From Pontibacter sp. Tf4 (lineage in GTDB: Bacteria > Bacteroidota > Bacteroidia > Cytophagales > Hymenobacteraceae): DNA of 64,000 bases. Below are positions 17,933 through 27,196 of the stretch, one piece after another; positions within the stretch are counted from its first letter, which is position 1; the number at the start of each line of letters is the position of its first letter. The notes beneath the pieces are model-generated. The model saw nothing but the letters and a program-made list of their open reading frames with translations, did not search any database and was not told the DNA's origin. The translations under genes and the position numbers were made by a program. The DNA is taken from positions 519,469 to 583,468 of the forward strand of contig NZ_JACKZC010000002.1 in assembly GCF_014212495.1 (NCBI RefSeq), read 5' to 3'.

Positions 17933-19417
17933 ATGAGTAGACAATTACAGCGCGAAGGCATCTGGAACACCATCATCTCGTATGCCGGCATTGCCATCGG
18001 GTACGTGAATGTACTTATCCTTTTCCCGAACATCCTGGATGAAGAACAGGTTGGTTTAACGCGCTTGCTGCTAACTATAGCCGAGATGTTCGCACAGTTT
18101 GCCGCCCTGGGCTTCGTGAACATGAGCGTGCGGTACTTCCCGTACTTCCGCAATAAGGAGAAACAACACCACGGCTTCCTGTTTGTGTTGCTCTCAGTAC
18201 CGATGTTCGGGTTTGCACTCATGACGGCGCTGTTCATCATTTTCAAGCCTGTAGTTGCCGATTATTACCGCGAGAACTCTTCGCTGCTGCTCGATTACTA
18301 TTACTACATTATTCCACTGGCGTTCTTCACGCTGCTGTTTAACCTGTTCACGGCTTACCTGCGGTCGCTTTTCAAAACTATAGTTTCGTCTTTTGTCAAG
18401 GATTTCCTGTCGCGGGTACTGATACTGGTGTTGCTGCTGGCCTATAGTTTTGGCTGGATGGATTTTGAGATGTTTGTGCTACTGTACGTGGCTGCCAACT
18501 CTGCCATTGCGCTCGTGCTGATCGGGTATACTATGTGGCTGAAGCAATTCCACATACGTCCTGCATTCTCAGAGGCGGTAAGCATTGTTCCTTTCCGGGA
18601 GATGCTGTTTTTCGGGCTGTTCACGTTTATGGGTAACATTTCGGTCACCATCATCAAGTCCGTGGACCAGGTAATGATCAGTTCTGTAAGTTTGAGCGAC
18701 AACGGGATTTACACTACTGCCTTTTACATGACGAGTGCCATTGTTACACCTGCGCTGGCCATTTTCAAGATCGCTTTCCCGCAGGTGGCGGAGTTCTGGA
18801 AGGAAAGAAACATGCCGGGCATGGCAAAATTTTACAAGCAGATCACGCTCATAAACCTGATCATCGGGCTGCTGCTTTTTATAGGCATCTGGGCCAACCT
18901 TGATAACCTGTTCTCTTTCATGCCCGACACCTATAGTGCCGGCAAATATGTGGTGCTGTTTCTGGCCATCGCGCGACTGGTAGATCTGGCCACCGGCATA
19001 AACGGCATTATCCTGGCCACTTCGGATAAATATCGCTGGGACCTGCTGTTTAATATTGTGCTGGCGGGCCTCACCATCTGGACAAACTCTATTTTTATTC
19101 CGCTTTACGGCATGAACGGGGCTGCTTTTGCCACTATGCTGTCGTTGGTATTTATTAACCTGCTGCGGATGTTCTTTGTGCTATGGGCATACAAAATGCA
19201 GCCCTTCGCCTGGAGTTCGCTGGGCATAACCATAATTGCTTTGGTGGCATTGGGAGTGTCTTACCTTATTCCTTACCTGGGCAATGTGTACCTCGATATT
19301 GCTGTGCGGTCTATAGTTATAACTATAGTTTACAGCGCCCTAACGCTCGGTTTTAAAGTGTATCCGGATCTGAATGACTGGGTTCGAAAACTCGTAAAAA
19401 CTTATACCGGAATATAA
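17933..19417 (+). CDS. Wzx-like polysaccharide flippase (MOP superfamily)
   Basis: A 494-residue polytopic membrane protein with about 12-14 hydrophobic segments and the N-terminal region typical of oligosaccharide flippases (GIWNTIISYAGIAIGYVNVL). Such proteins move lipid-linked glycan units to the outer face of the inner membrane. It closes the surface-glycan cluster, and the substrate is presumably the pseudaminic acid-bearing unit. It follows the putative transferase by 49 bases. The 168 bases after it (19418-19585) contain at least five copies or half-copies of AACTATAG and no obvious terminator. Confidence 0.85.
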   Translation: MSRQLQREGIWNTIISYAGIAIGYVNVLILFPNILDEEQVGLTRLLLTIAEMFAQFAALGFVNMSVRYFPYFRNKEKQHHGFLFVLLSVPMFGFALMTALFIIFKPVVADYYRENSSLLLDYYYYIIPLAFFTLLFNLFTAYLRSLFKTIVSSFVKDFLSRVLILVLLLAYSFGWMDFEMFVLLYVAANSAIALVLIGYTMWLKQFHIRPAFSEAVSIVPFREMLFFGLFTFMGNISVTIIKSVDQVMISSVSLSDNGIYTTAFYMTSAIVTPALAIFKIAFPQVAEFWKERNMPGMAKFYKQITLINLIIGLLLFIGIWANLDNLFSFMPDTYSAGKYVVLFLAIARLVDLATGINGIILATSDKYRWDLLFNIVLAGLTIWTNSIFIPLYGMNGAAFATMLSLVFINLLRMFFVLWAYKMQPFAWSSLGITIIALVALGVSYLIPYLGNVYLDIAVRSIVITIVYSALTLGFKVYPDLNDWVRKLVKTYTGI

Positions 19418-19585
19418 ACAAGCTATAGTTTCGGAAGATATAGCTATAGTTCACCCACACGAAGTTTAAAACTATAGTTTAGCAGGGTTAAAGCGTATCT
19501 ACTGTGAAAGCCAACAGAATAAATTCTACCAACTATAAACTATAGCTGGTTATCTAAAACACTGTTAACCTGAAAGAGAGGCTGC

Positions 19586-20299
19586 TTAGTAGCTGGCGGT
19601 TGTAAAAGCGAAAGTTTCTTTGTTGGAATCCAGCACTTTGCCGCTTTCGCATTTTAAAACCCGTTTTGGATAACGGTTGATGATCTCGTAGTTGTGGGTA
19701 GCCATTAGGATGGCCGTGCCGCTGTTGTTAATTTCCATAAACAGCTGCATAATGCCATCGGCCACGATCGGATCGAGGTTACCGGTTGGTTCGTCGGCGA
19801 TCAGGATTACAGGCTCGTTCAGCAGGGCGCGAGCTACTACAATACGTTGCTGCTCCCCTCCTGATAGCTGGTGTGGCATTTTGTTTGCAGCAGCATCCAG
19901 GCCAACTCGCATCAGCACTTCCGAAATGCGCTGCTTTATTTTGCTTTTGTCTTTCCAGCCTGTTGCGCGTAGCACAAAGCTCAGGTTCTCGGCCACTGTA
20001 CGGTCGAACAACAACTGAAAATCCTGGAAAATAATACCCAGACGGCGACGCAGAAAAGGAATTTTAGTGCGTGGAAGTTTGCTTAAGTTGAAATCAGAAA
20101 CAGTAGCTGCGCCCGTCAGCAAAGGCAGGTCCGCATACAACGTTTTAAGTAAAGAGCTTTTCCCACTGCCTGTGCGCCCCACCAGGTACACAAATTCCCC
20201 TTTCTCGATATCAAAGGATACGCCACTCAGAATGGTATTGCTGTCCTGGTAAACAGCTACATCGCGAAGGGATACTACGGGTGAAGAGGAAAAACTCAT
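19586..20299 (-). CDS. ftsE: FtsE-like cell-division ABC ATPase
   Basis: A 237-residue ABC ATPase. Walker A is [14 protein letters not shown] (near 37-50), the signature is [15 protein letters not shown], and Walker B is [14 protein letters not shown] followed by the H-loop in [10 protein letters not shown]. The TGNLDP D-loop and the size match FtsE, which with FtsX controls peptidoglycan hydrolases at the septum. No ftsX is in the window, so a LolD- or MacB-type ATPase cannot be excluded. It is the last gene of a three-gene minus-strand run with a 67-residue protein and an aldolase. Confidence 0.8.
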   Translation of the reverse strand: MSFSSSPVVSLRDVAVYQDSNTILSGVSFDIEKGEFVYLVGRTGSGKSSLLKTLYADLPLLTGAATVSDFNLSKLPRTKIPFLRRRLGIIFQDFQLLFDRTVAENLSFVLRATGWKDKSKIKQRISEVLMRVGLDAAANKMPHQLSGGEQQRIVVARALLNEPVILIADEPTGNLDPIVADGIMQLFMEINNSGTAILMATHNYEIINRYPKRVLKCESGKVLDSNKETFAFTTASY

Positions 20300-20315
20300 G
20301 GGTACGTTACGCTAC

Positions 20316-20519
20316 TTAAATCTCTAATTTCTGCAGTTTACCAAATTCCAACGACTCTATCAAAGCGGCCAGCGCATCTTCTTTACCTTCCAGCCCGTAA
20401 CGGTCCAGGTTTTTAAGCGGCCGGTCGGCCCGGAAATAAGCTATCAGCACAAAATTGCTGTCGCGCAACTGTATGTAATCCGGAATTTTAGCCTTGCCTT
20501 TAACTTTGATGATGTACAT
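20316..20519 (-). CDS. Small conserved-looking hypothetical protein
   Basis: A 67-residue protein with no signal peptide or membrane segment. It appears to be a small mixed alpha/beta fold: a strand-rich first half (MYIIKVKGKAKIPDYIQLRD, NFVLIAYFRAD) and a C-terminal helix (KEDALAALIESLEFGKLQ). It begins with ATG and lies 16 bases before ftsE, so its translation is plausible. I do not recognise a function. The AT-rich hairpin between it and the aldolase gene gives no clue to its role. Confidence 0.65.
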   Translation of the reverse strand: MYIIKVKGKAKIPDYIQLRDSNFVLIAYFRADRPLKNLDRYGLEGKEDALAALIESLEFGKLQKLEI

Positions 20520-20523
20520 TTTT

Positions 20524-20606
20524 TTGGAATGAGTAATTAATAATGATTAATGAATAATAAAGCTTGTATGCTCCATTACTCATTAATCATTACTCATTAA
20601 TAATTA
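20524..20606. repeat. AT-rich hairpin repeat between aldolase and small gene
   Basis: The gap is an inverted repeat: TAATGATTAATGAATAA (20541-20557) against TTACTCATTAATCATTA (20576-20592), 16 of 17 matching. Further TAATGA-type units flank the arms. It belongs to the same family as the pseB-pseC gap and would form a hairpin within the operon mRNA. Confidence 0.7.
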
Positions 20607-21260
20607 TTTATTTCCTTTGGCGTGGTCGGCCAGGAACTTCTGCAGACCGATATCGGTAAGTGGGTGGTTCAGCAGGCTGGTGATTACGTTCAGCGGGCAG
20701 GTAACCACGTCGGCACCAATCTCAGCGCACTGCACCAGGTGCATTACGTGGCGCACCGAAGCCGCCAGTACCTGTGTCTGGTAACCATAGTTGCTGTAAA
20801 TCTGCACGATCTGGTCAATCAGCTGCATACCGTCTGTCGATACATCATCTAAACGACCTACGAACGGAGACACATAGGTTGCACCGGCTTTAGCCGCCAG
20901 AATAGCCTGACCAGCAGAGAACACCAACGTACAGTTTGTTTTAATTCCCTTTTCGCTGAAGTAACGGATCGCCTTCACGCCATCACGGATCATAGGCACT
21001 TTCACCACGATGTTCGGGTGCAGCTCAGCTAAAAACTCACCTTCTTTAATGATGTTCTCGTAATCCGTTGCAATAACTTCCGCGCTGATGTCGCCGTCTA
21101 CTATTTCGCAGATCTTTTTGTAATGCGCCATCACGTTATCGTGACCAAAAATGCCTTCTTTGGCCATTAAAGATGGGTTGGTTGTTACACCGTCGAGCAC
21201 ACCCAGGTCGTGTGCTTCCTGAATTTCCTGCAGGTTTGCAGTATCAATAAAGAATTTCAT
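20604..21260 (-). CDS. fsa: Fructose-6-phosphate aldolase / transaldolase-like
   Basis: A 218-residue protein of the small transaldolase (TalC/MipB/FSA) subfamily. Motifs: [28 protein letters not shown] at the N-terminus, the Schiff-base lysine in NIVVKVPMI, then [20 protein letters not shown] and [11 protein letters not shown]. Members either cleave fructose-6-phosphate or act as transaldolase in the pentose phosphate pathway; residues that separate the two were not checked. It leads the operon with the 67-residue protein and ftsE. SRP RNA is encoded just upstream on the same strand. Confidence 0.9.
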   Translation of the reverse strand: MKFFIDTANLQEIQEAHDLGVLDGVTTNPSLMAKEGIFGHDNVMAHYKKICEIVDGDISAEVIATDYENIIKEGEFLAELHPNIVVKVPMIRDGVKAIRYFSEKGIKTNCTLVFSAGQAILAAKAGATYVSPFVGRLDDVSTDGMQLIDQIVQIYSNYGYQTQVLAASVRHVMHLVQCAEIGADVVTCPLNVITSLLNHPLTDIGLQKFLADHAKGNK

Positions 21261-21363
21261 AGGAATTGGGATGATTATAGTACAAAGCTAAACTATAAAT
21301 CCTGAAACCGGAAAGAAAGCGGGTATTTTTAGGTTTGGCGGGGAGCGCCGTTGGGGTATGGGC

Positions 21364-21463
21364 AAAAAAAAGTGGCAAACCAACATCGCGCCGCTTCGAC
21401 CGCCTACCCTTGCTACCTTCCGGTCCTGGGGGATTTGGCAGGAGCTGGCCGTGCCGATTTGCC
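21364..21463 (-). ncRNA. ffs: Signal recognition particle RNA (4.5S-type)
   Basis: Read on the minus strand, the segment carries the invariant SRP domain IV, CCCCAGGACCGGAAGGTAGC (about 21429-21410), with the tetraloop and the asymmetric internal loop. The ends pair, GGCAAA (21463-21458) with TTTGCC (21379-21374), and a run of eight T residues follows as the terminator. The length of about 100 bases fits the small bacterial SRP RNA that binds Ffh. It lies 104 bases upstream of fsa. A matching promoter is present. Confidence 0.85.
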
Positions 21464-21467
21464 GTTA

Positions 21468-21498
21468 CAAAAGTACTGATTTTATCATTCAATGCAAA
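21468..21498 (-). promoter_or_regulatory. Promoter of the SRP RNA gene
   Basis: On the minus strand TTTG (21498-21495) is followed after 19 bases by TACTTTTG (21475-21468), matching the Bacteroidota -33 TTTG and -7 TAnnTTTG boxes. Transcription would begin close to 21463, the inferred 5' end of the RNA. Confidence 0.75.
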
Positions 21499-21609
21499 CT
21501 ATAGCCGCTTAAAAAGTAGTTTTATTTATGTTGAGAGCCATAAGTCTCAATTATTCAGGCAGATTGTTTTAAAGTATTAATCATGTAGATCGCAGCCGAG
21601 TGATTTGAT

Positions 21610-22310
21610 GTGTCCTATAGTTTCCACTATTGTCATTTCGAACAAAGTGAGAAATCTATTTCAGACTATAGTTGGTTCTTTGTCATCCCAAGCGTTAGCC
21701 GAGGGATCCTTGTCATTTCGAGTGCAGCGAGAAATCTATCTCAGACTATAGTTGAAGCTCACAAGCTATCCTTCTATAGTTGACTTTGCTTACTTCTGGA
21801 ACCAAGCCATAGTTTCATAGCCTCTTTTTATCCTGGGAGCTCTAAGAGCCTACAGTTTTATAGTTTAGTTGGCTCCCTCCCGGGCCAGGAGGCCCCGTCT
21901 TCGGGCATCGCGCTGCTGCCTTCTTGCTATCCTCGCTGCGCTCGGATTGCCTGACGGCACCGCAACAAGTCAAAGGCGCTCAACCCAAAGACTGATATCA
22001 AGTTCGATAGCTACAACTATAGTTTATTTGAACAGCTATAGTTGCATAGCTTTTCTCATGTCTATAGTTCCTTGGGGCAGGCTGCGCCTGCCTACTCGTG
22101 GATTGTAACTATAGAATTATAGCTTCAACTATAGCAGTATCAGAGTTCCCCGCCTTAGATAAGTAGGGGCAGGGGTGGTTGGACAAACAGTAACTATAGA
22201 ACTATAGTTAAACTATAGCAAAGGCAGAAATTGTCCCCTTGAGGGGACTACAGGGGTGTTGAAGCGGCCACTATAAAACTATAGCCACCAACTATAGCCA
22301 AAGGCCAAAT
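21610..22310 (+). repeat. Composite structured intergenic repeat, copy B
   Basis: This occupies most of the 970-base gap between SRP RNA and guaA. It has two TGTCATTTCGA...GAGAAATCTAT units (21630, 21711), the TCCTGGGAGCTCTAAGAG arm with its GGCTCCC partner, the CTCCCGGGCC hairpin, the domain that ends in CCCAAAGACT (21985-21994), the hairpin GGCAGGC-TGC-GCCTGCC (22076-22092) and a degenerate CCCC...GGGG unit near 22148. It also has an extra GTCCCCTTGAGGGGAC hairpin (22233-22248). It is densely sprinkled with AACTATAG. It is the only copy in a divergent gap; the others lie between convergent genes. Confidence 0.85.
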
Positions 22311-22398
22311 CCTGAAAATCCTTTAATCCTGTAAACCCCGGTTCAGACAGACCAAATCCGTCCATAATTCCCCTAACCTTCACTTATCTTCAAAAGTA

Positions 22399-22430
22399 TT
22401 GGCAATTGCTATAAAAGCACCTTACCTTTG
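22399..22430 (+). promoter_or_regulatory. guaA promoter, possibly giving a leaderless mRNA
   Basis: TTG (22399-22401), 21 bases, then TACCTTTG (22423-22430), fitting the Bacteroidota -33/-7 consensus. Only three bases separate the box from the guaA ATG at 22434, so transcription would start at or within a base or two of the start codon. Confidence 0.65.
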
Positions 22431-22433
22431 CGC

Positions 22434-23963
22434 ATGCCAGAAAAAATTCTCATCCTCGACTTTGGCTCCCAATATACCCAGCTTATAGCAAGACGGGTTC
22501 GCGAGCTTAATGTATACTGTGAGATTTACCCCTACAACAATGTTCCTGCGCTCACGGCAGATGTAAAAGGTGTCATACTTTCAGGGAGCCCCTGCTCTGT
22601 GCGGGATGCCGAACACCCAACCATAGACCTTGATCAGTATTTAGGCAAGCTGCCGGTACTCGGTGTTTGCTACGGCGCGCAGCTTATTGCGCACGAGAGC
22701 AAAGGCGAAGTAACGCCTTCCACTATCCGCGAGTATGGCCGTGCCCGTTTATCGGAACTACACACTGCCAACCGCCTGATGAAGGAACTGACACCGGGTT
22801 CTGTAGTCTGGATGTCGCACGGCGATACGATAAAAGAGGTCCCGGATAATTTTGAAATTCTTGCCAGTACCGATAACGTACGTGTAGCTGCTTACAAACT
22901 GCGCGACCAGGAGACGTATGGCATTCAGTTTCACCCGGAAGTAACCCACTCCGACGAAGGCAAAACCCTGCTCCGCAACTTTGTGGTACACATCTGCGGC
23001 TGCCAGCAGGACTGGACATCGGAGCAATTTGTAGATGCAACCGTAGCTGATTTGAAAGCGCAGCTTGGCAATGATAAAGTTGTACTTGGCCTGTCGGGCG
23101 GTGTAGACTCCAGTGTAGCTGCCATGCTGATCCATCATGCGATCGGCAAAAACCTGTACTGCATATTTGTAGATAACGGCTTGCTTCGCAAAGATGAGTT
23201 CGAGAACGTACTGGACTCTTATAAGCACATGGGCCTGAACGTAAAAGGTGTAGATGCCAAAGCGAAGTTTTACGATGCTTTAGCTGGCCTCACCGATCCG
23301 GAAGCAAAACGCAAAGCCATTGGCCGTGTATTTATCGAGGTGTTCGATGAAGAAGCGCATAAAATAGAAGACGTGAAATGGCTGGCACAGGGTACAATTT
23401 ACCCGGACGTGATCGAGTCGCTGAGTGTGAAAGGCCCTTCGGCAACTATAAAATCGCACCACAACGTAGGTGGCCTGCCCGATTTTATGAAACTGAAAGT
23501 GGTGGAGCCGCTAAAAACATTGTTCAAAGACGAAGTACGCCTGGTTGGTAAAACCTTGCACATTGATGATGCTATTCTTGGCCGTCATCCGTTCCCGGGC
23601 CCTGGTCTGGCTATCCGTATTTTGGGTGACATCACTCCGGAAAAGGTACAGATATTGCAGCAGGTAGACCATATCTTCATCAGCAACCTGAAAAAGTCTG
23701 GTTTGTATAATGAAGTCTGGCAGGCCGGCGCTATTCTTACACCTGTACAATCAGTAGGTGTGATGGGCGACGAGCGTACCTACGAAAATGTGGTAGCCCT
23801 GCGTGCCGTTACCAGCATTGATGGCATGACCGCCGACTGGAGCCGTTTACCGTATGAATTCCTGGCCGATGTATCAAACGAGATCATCAACAAGGTAAAA
23901 GGTGTAAACCGCGTGGTATACGACATCAGCTCCAAACCACCGGCAACTATAGAGTGGGAATAA
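22434..23963 (+). CDS. guaA: GMP synthase (glutamine-hydrolysing)
   Basis: Converts XMP to GMP with glutamine as the nitrogen donor. The 509-residue protein has a class I glutamine amidotransferase domain with the nucleophile in GVCYGAQ and the His/Glu pair in [10 protein letters not shown], then an ATP pyrophosphatase domain (P-loop [14 protein letters not shown]) and the C-terminal dimerisation domain ending PPATIEWE. The ATG at 22434 gives the family's usual start [17 protein letters not shown]; a TTG two codons upstream overlaps the promoter box and is rejected. The penultimate codons ACT ATA GAG again carry the AACTATAG motif. Confidence 0.97.
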   Translation: MPEKILILDFGSQYTQLIARRVRELNVYCEIYPYNNVPALTADVKGVILSGSPCSVRDAEHPTIDLDQYLGKLPVLGVCYGAQLIAHESKGEVTPSTIREYGRARLSELHTANRLMKELTPGSVVWMSHGDTIKEVPDNFEILASTDNVRVAAYKLRDQETYGIQFHPEVTHSDEGKTLLRNFVVHICGCQQDWTSEQFVDATVADLKAQLGNDKVVLGLSGGVDSSVAAMLIHHAIGKNLYCIFVDNGLLRKDEFENVLDSYKHMGLNVKGVDAKAKFYDALAGLTDPEAKRKAIGRVFIEVFDEEAHKIEDVKWLAQGTIYPDVIESLSVKGPSATIKSHHNVGGLPDFMKLKVVEPLKTLFKDEVRLVGKTLHIDDAILGRHPFPGPGLAIRILGDITPEKVQILQQVDHIFISNLKKSGLYNEVWQAGAILTPVQSVGVMGDERTYENVVALRAVTSIDGMTADWSRLPYEFLADVSNEIINKVKGVNRVVYDISSKPPATIEWE

Positions 23964-23965
23964 GT

Positions 23966-24060
23966 ATTAATGAGTGAATTTTGAATGACTGAATGATTGA
24001 AGAAAGATTTAAAACCAGATATTCACTCATTCAGTCATTCTGTTATTCAAAATTTAAAAT
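23966..24060. repeat. AT-rich inverted repeat between guaA and the next gene
   Basis: Opposed segments GAATGACTGAATGA and TCATTCAGTCATTC, with TTTTGAAT and ATTCAAAA further out, give a long imperfect hairpin that ends at the start codon of the downstream gene. It resembles the other AT-rich elements in composition and placement but has its own core sequence. Confidence 0.6.
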
Positions 24061-24061
24061 T

Positions 24062-25753
24062 ATGAGCAACTTCTGTAAGAGTGTACTTCTGGTAATAGGG
24101 CTGTCGTTTGCATCGCCGGTTTTTGCACAGCAGGGCGACGAGGTAACCTATAGCAACGGTAAAATTCTGTTGCAACAGCAGCGTTACGAACAGGCCATGG
24201 CCGAATTTATGCCGCTAACTATAGCCAACTCTCCTTACGCTCCGGAAGCTTCTTATTTTTATTCCTTAGCCGCCTTTAAAGCGCAGAAGTACAAAGAGGC
24301 ACAGGAAATGCTGCAACAATTAAAAATGCAGCATCCCGACTGGCCACAGATGCCTGATGCCACTTACCTGTTAGCGAACGTACTTTTTGAGCGTAATAAC
24401 TACGAGGAAGCTATCACACAACTGCAACAGCTAAACAATACGCCATTAGCTACTGATGCAGCTGCCCTGGAACGCTACTATCTTGTAAAGCTGGCCGATA
24501 AAGCTGCTTTTGAGAAACTGGTACAGCGCCACCCAAACGACAAAGTGCTGGCTCAGGTGTATGCTGATAAACTTGTAAACGGCTGGTACCGCCAGGAAGA
24601 TAAAAATACGCTGGAGCGTTTGGTAAGCAAACACAACCTGGACCGCAACAAATACCTGAACGCGGCTGCACGCCGCCAGCAAGGGTTTGATGTAGCCCTG
24701 CTCCTGCCCTTCCAGCTAAACCAGGACCTGAACCAGAATGCCCGCAAGAACCAGTTCGTAAACGACCTGTATGCCGGCATGCAACTGGCCCAGGACTCAC
24801 TGGAAGAACAAGGCGTAAAACTGAATCTGTATGCCTATGATGCTGGTGCCGATACAGCCAAAGTAAGCCGTATTTTCCAGTTGCCGGAAGTAAGACAAAT
24901 GGACCTGGTGATTGGGCCGGTTTATAAGAGCGGTGCAACTATAGCAAATCGTTTTGCACGCACTACAGGCACTACAGTCATAAATCCCTTGTCTCAGGAT
25001 CTGGAAGTGGCTGGCCCTAACAGCAATGTTTTCCTCTTTGAGTCATCGGTAGCTACGCAGGCCCGTCAGGCTGCAACGTATGCTTATAATACCTTCTCCC
25101 CTAAAACAGCGGTCATCCTTTTTGAGAATACGAAGGACGACACCACCTTTGCCTATTTCTACAAAGATCAATTCAAAAAATTAGGCGGCAAGGTAAAGAC
25201 CTATAAGAAAATAAGCTCCTCACAGGCCTCAGCTACTGCCAGTGTTTTCAACAACCTGAACCTGACTGATGTGGGCCACATGGCAGTGTTCTCTGATAAG
25301 ATGACGGCAGCCGTGAATGCAACCAGTAAACTACAGGCCAGCGCGGCTACGCTTCCGCTTATCACCTACAACAACTGGCTCAACATCAACCAGATCTCTT
25401 TGCGACAGTTGGATAACCTGGAAGTATATTTTATCAGTCCGAAATATGTAGACACCACGTCTCCGGCCGTTAAAAGTTTCCGGGAAAAGTACATCCAGCG
25501 CTATAATGTACCTCCTTCGGTTTATGCGTACGCCGGTTTCGAAATGCTGTATTTCTATGGCAGCATGCTGCAGCAATATGGTCCTAACCTGACACAGGCT
25601 TTGTTAGAAAATGGCATCAGCAGAGGGGCGCTTTACCCGGCGGTAGGCTATACAAACAAAACTACCCGCGTCGAGCTGCGCTCCGATAACCAGTTCGTAC
25701 CGATCATTAAATTAGAAAACCTTCAACCTATTGTAGTAAACACGGTTTACTAA
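24062..25753 (+). CDS. TPR plus periplasmic-binding-like exported protein
   Basis: A 563-residue exported protein starting at ATG 24062, which gives a clean signal peptide (MSNFCKSVLLVIGLSFASPVFAQ); starts further upstream would put the signal 23 residues inside. Residues 25-220 contain TPR-like helices (YSNGKILLQQQRYEQAMAEF, YFYSLAAFKAQKYKEAQEML). From about residue 225 (FDVALLLPFQLN) the chain is a type I periplasmic-binding fold of the amino-acid receptor (Peripla_BP_6) class, with VIGPVYKSGA and VILFENTKDD. The TPR plus binding-protein arrangement recalls LpoA, the outer-membrane activator of a penicillin-binding protein, but a lipobox is absent and the link is only structural. Confidence 0.75.
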   Translation: MSNFCKSVLLVIGLSFASPVFAQQGDEVTYSNGKILLQQQRYEQAMAEFMPLTIANSPYAPEASYFYSLAAFKAQKYKEAQEMLQQLKMQHPDWPQMPDATYLLANVLFERNNYEEAITQLQQLNNTPLATDAAALERYYLVKLADKAAFEKLVQRHPNDKVLAQVYADKLVNGWYRQEDKNTLERLVSKHNLDRNKYLNAAARRQQGFDVALLLPFQLNQDLNQNARKNQFVNDLYAGMQLAQDSLEEQGVKLNLYAYDAGADTAKVSRIFQLPEVRQMDLVIGPVYKSGATIANRFARTTGTTVINPLSQDLEVAGPNSNVFLFESSVATQARQAATYAYNTFSPKTAVILFENTKDDTTFAYFYKDQFKKLGGKVKTYKKISSSQASATASVFNNLNLTDVGHMAVFSDKMTAAVNATSKLQASAATLPLITYNNWLNINQISLRQLDNLEVYFISPKYVDTTSPAVKSFREKYIQRYNVPPSVYAYAGFEMLYFYGSMLQQYGPNLTQALLENGISRGALYPAVGYTNKTTRVELRSDNQFVPIIKLENLQPIVVNTVY

Positions 25754-25775
25754 GTAAACTATAAAATAATACCTG

Positions 25776-27071
25776 ATGAAAACTGCACCAATCAGTGAAG
25801 AACTGTTTCAGCGCGCTCAAAATTTTATTCCAGGCGGCGTAAACTCTCCTGTAAGAGCTTTCAGAGCCGTAGGTGGCAACCCACGTTTTATAAAGTCTGC
25901 CAAAGGCGCTTATTTATATGATGAAGACGGCAACCGCTACATGGAGTTCATCAACTCCTGGGGTCCCATGATATTGGGTCATGCCGCCGAAATTGTGCAG
26001 GAAGCTGTGCAGCAGGCAATTCCAAATTCTTTATCGTTTGGCGCCCCTACCCGCAAAGAAGTAGAGATTGCCGAACTGATCATCAGCATGGTGCCAAGCA
26101 TTGAAAAGGTGCGTATGGTAAATTCCGGTACTGAAGCTACTATGTCGGCGATACGCGTGGCACGTGGCTTTACCGGCCGCGACAAGATGATCAAATTTGA
26201 AGGCTGTTACCACGGCCACGGCGATTCTTTCCTGATCGCGGCGGGCAGCGGCGCTATTACCTTAGGCGTTCCGGATAGCCCGGGTGTAACAAAAGGCACT
26301 GCCAACGATACCCTTACAGCTCCTTATAATAACCTGCAGGCTGTACAGACGCTTGTGGATGCCAACAAAGACCAGATAGCTGCCATTATTTTAGAGCCGG
26401 TTGCCGGTAACATGGGACTGGTGCAGCCAACGCCGGAATTTCTGCAGGGTCTGCGCGACCTGTGTACCAAAGAGGGCATTGTCCTGATCTTCGACGAGGT
26501 AATGACCGGTTTCCGTTTATCACCGGGTGGAGCCCAACAACTATATGGTGTAACGCCTGATATGACCACACTGGGTAAAATTATCGGTGGTGGTATGCCT
26601 GTTGGTGCCTATGGCGGTAAAAAAGAGATCATGGACTTTGTTGCCCCGGCCGGCCCGGTTTACCAGGCAGGTACTTTATCCGGTAACCCGATCGCGATGG
26701 CAGCAGGTATGGCCATGCTGACGTACCTGAAAGATAACCCACAGGTGTATACACAGCTTGAAGAAACCACCGGAAACATAATAGCTGGAATGCGCAGCAA
26801 CATGCAGAAGCTTGGCCTGAACTATACTATAAACCAGGTTGGCTCCATGTTCACTGTCTTCTTTACAGATAAACCGGTAACAGATTTTGAAAGTGCTAAA
26901 ACTTCAGATACTGCGCTGTTTGGCCGTTACTTTAACGAAATGCTGCAGCGTGGCATTTACCTGGCCCCATCTCAGTACGAAGCGCTGTTTGTTTCCACTG
27001 CCATTACCCCGGAAATGGTGAACGAGTACGTGCAGGCAAACTTTGATGCCTTACAGGCTATTCAGGGCTAA
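25776..27071 (+). CDS. hemL: Glutamate-1-semialdehyde 2,1-aminomutase
   Basis: Makes 5-aminolevulinate for tetrapyrrole (heme) synthesis in the C5 pathway. The 431-residue class III PLP aminotransferase starts MKTAPISEELFQRAQNFIPG, has the family signature GGVNSPVRAF, MVNSGTEATMSAIRVARG, the aspartate in LIFDEVMTGFR and the Schiff-base lysine in TTLGKIIGGGMPVGAYGG. The length is standard. It is 22 bases after the preceding gene and ends in a strong terminator. Confidence 0.96.
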   Translation: MKTAPISEELFQRAQNFIPGGVNSPVRAFRAVGGNPRFIKSAKGAYLYDEDGNRYMEFINSWGPMILGHAAEIVQEAVQQAIPNSLSFGAPTRKEVEIAELIISMVPSIEKVRMVNSGTEATMSAIRVARGFTGRDKMIKFEGCYHGHGDSFLIAAGSGAITLGVPDSPGVTKGTANDTLTAPYNNLQAVQTLVDANKDQIAAIILEPVAGNMGLVQPTPEFLQGLRDLCTKEGIVLIFDEVMTGFRLSPGGAQQLYGVTPDMTTLGKIIGGGMPVGAYGGKKEIMDFVAPAGPVYQAGTLSGNPIAMAAGMAMLTYLKDNPQVYTQLEETTGNIIAGMRSNMQKLGLNYTINQVGSMFTVFFTDKPVTDFESAKTSDTALFGRYFNEMLQRGIYLAPSQYEALFVSTAITPEMVNEYVQANFDALQAIQG

Positions 27072-27087
27072 CTATAGTTCAGACAAT

Positions 27088-27128
27088 AAAAAAGCGGCAG
27101 TGCCTGAAAAATGGTGCTGCCGCTTTTT
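27088..27128 (+). terminator. Terminator after hemL
   Basis: Inverted repeat AAAAAAGCGGCAG / CTGCCGCTTTTT with a 16-base loop, 16 bases after the hemL stop. Confidence 0.85.
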
Positions 27129-27196
27129 GGTTTATGCTTGGTGTATATAGCCTTTATTCACTACTTTTACACTCAACTTTTTAGCGTGCATTTCCC

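Noticed and set aside
24450..24938. Minus-strand frame of 162 codons inside the TPR/binding-protein gene
   Set aside because: It overlaps a gene with a signal peptide and clear domains, and its own product is Pro/Gly-rich with no motif.
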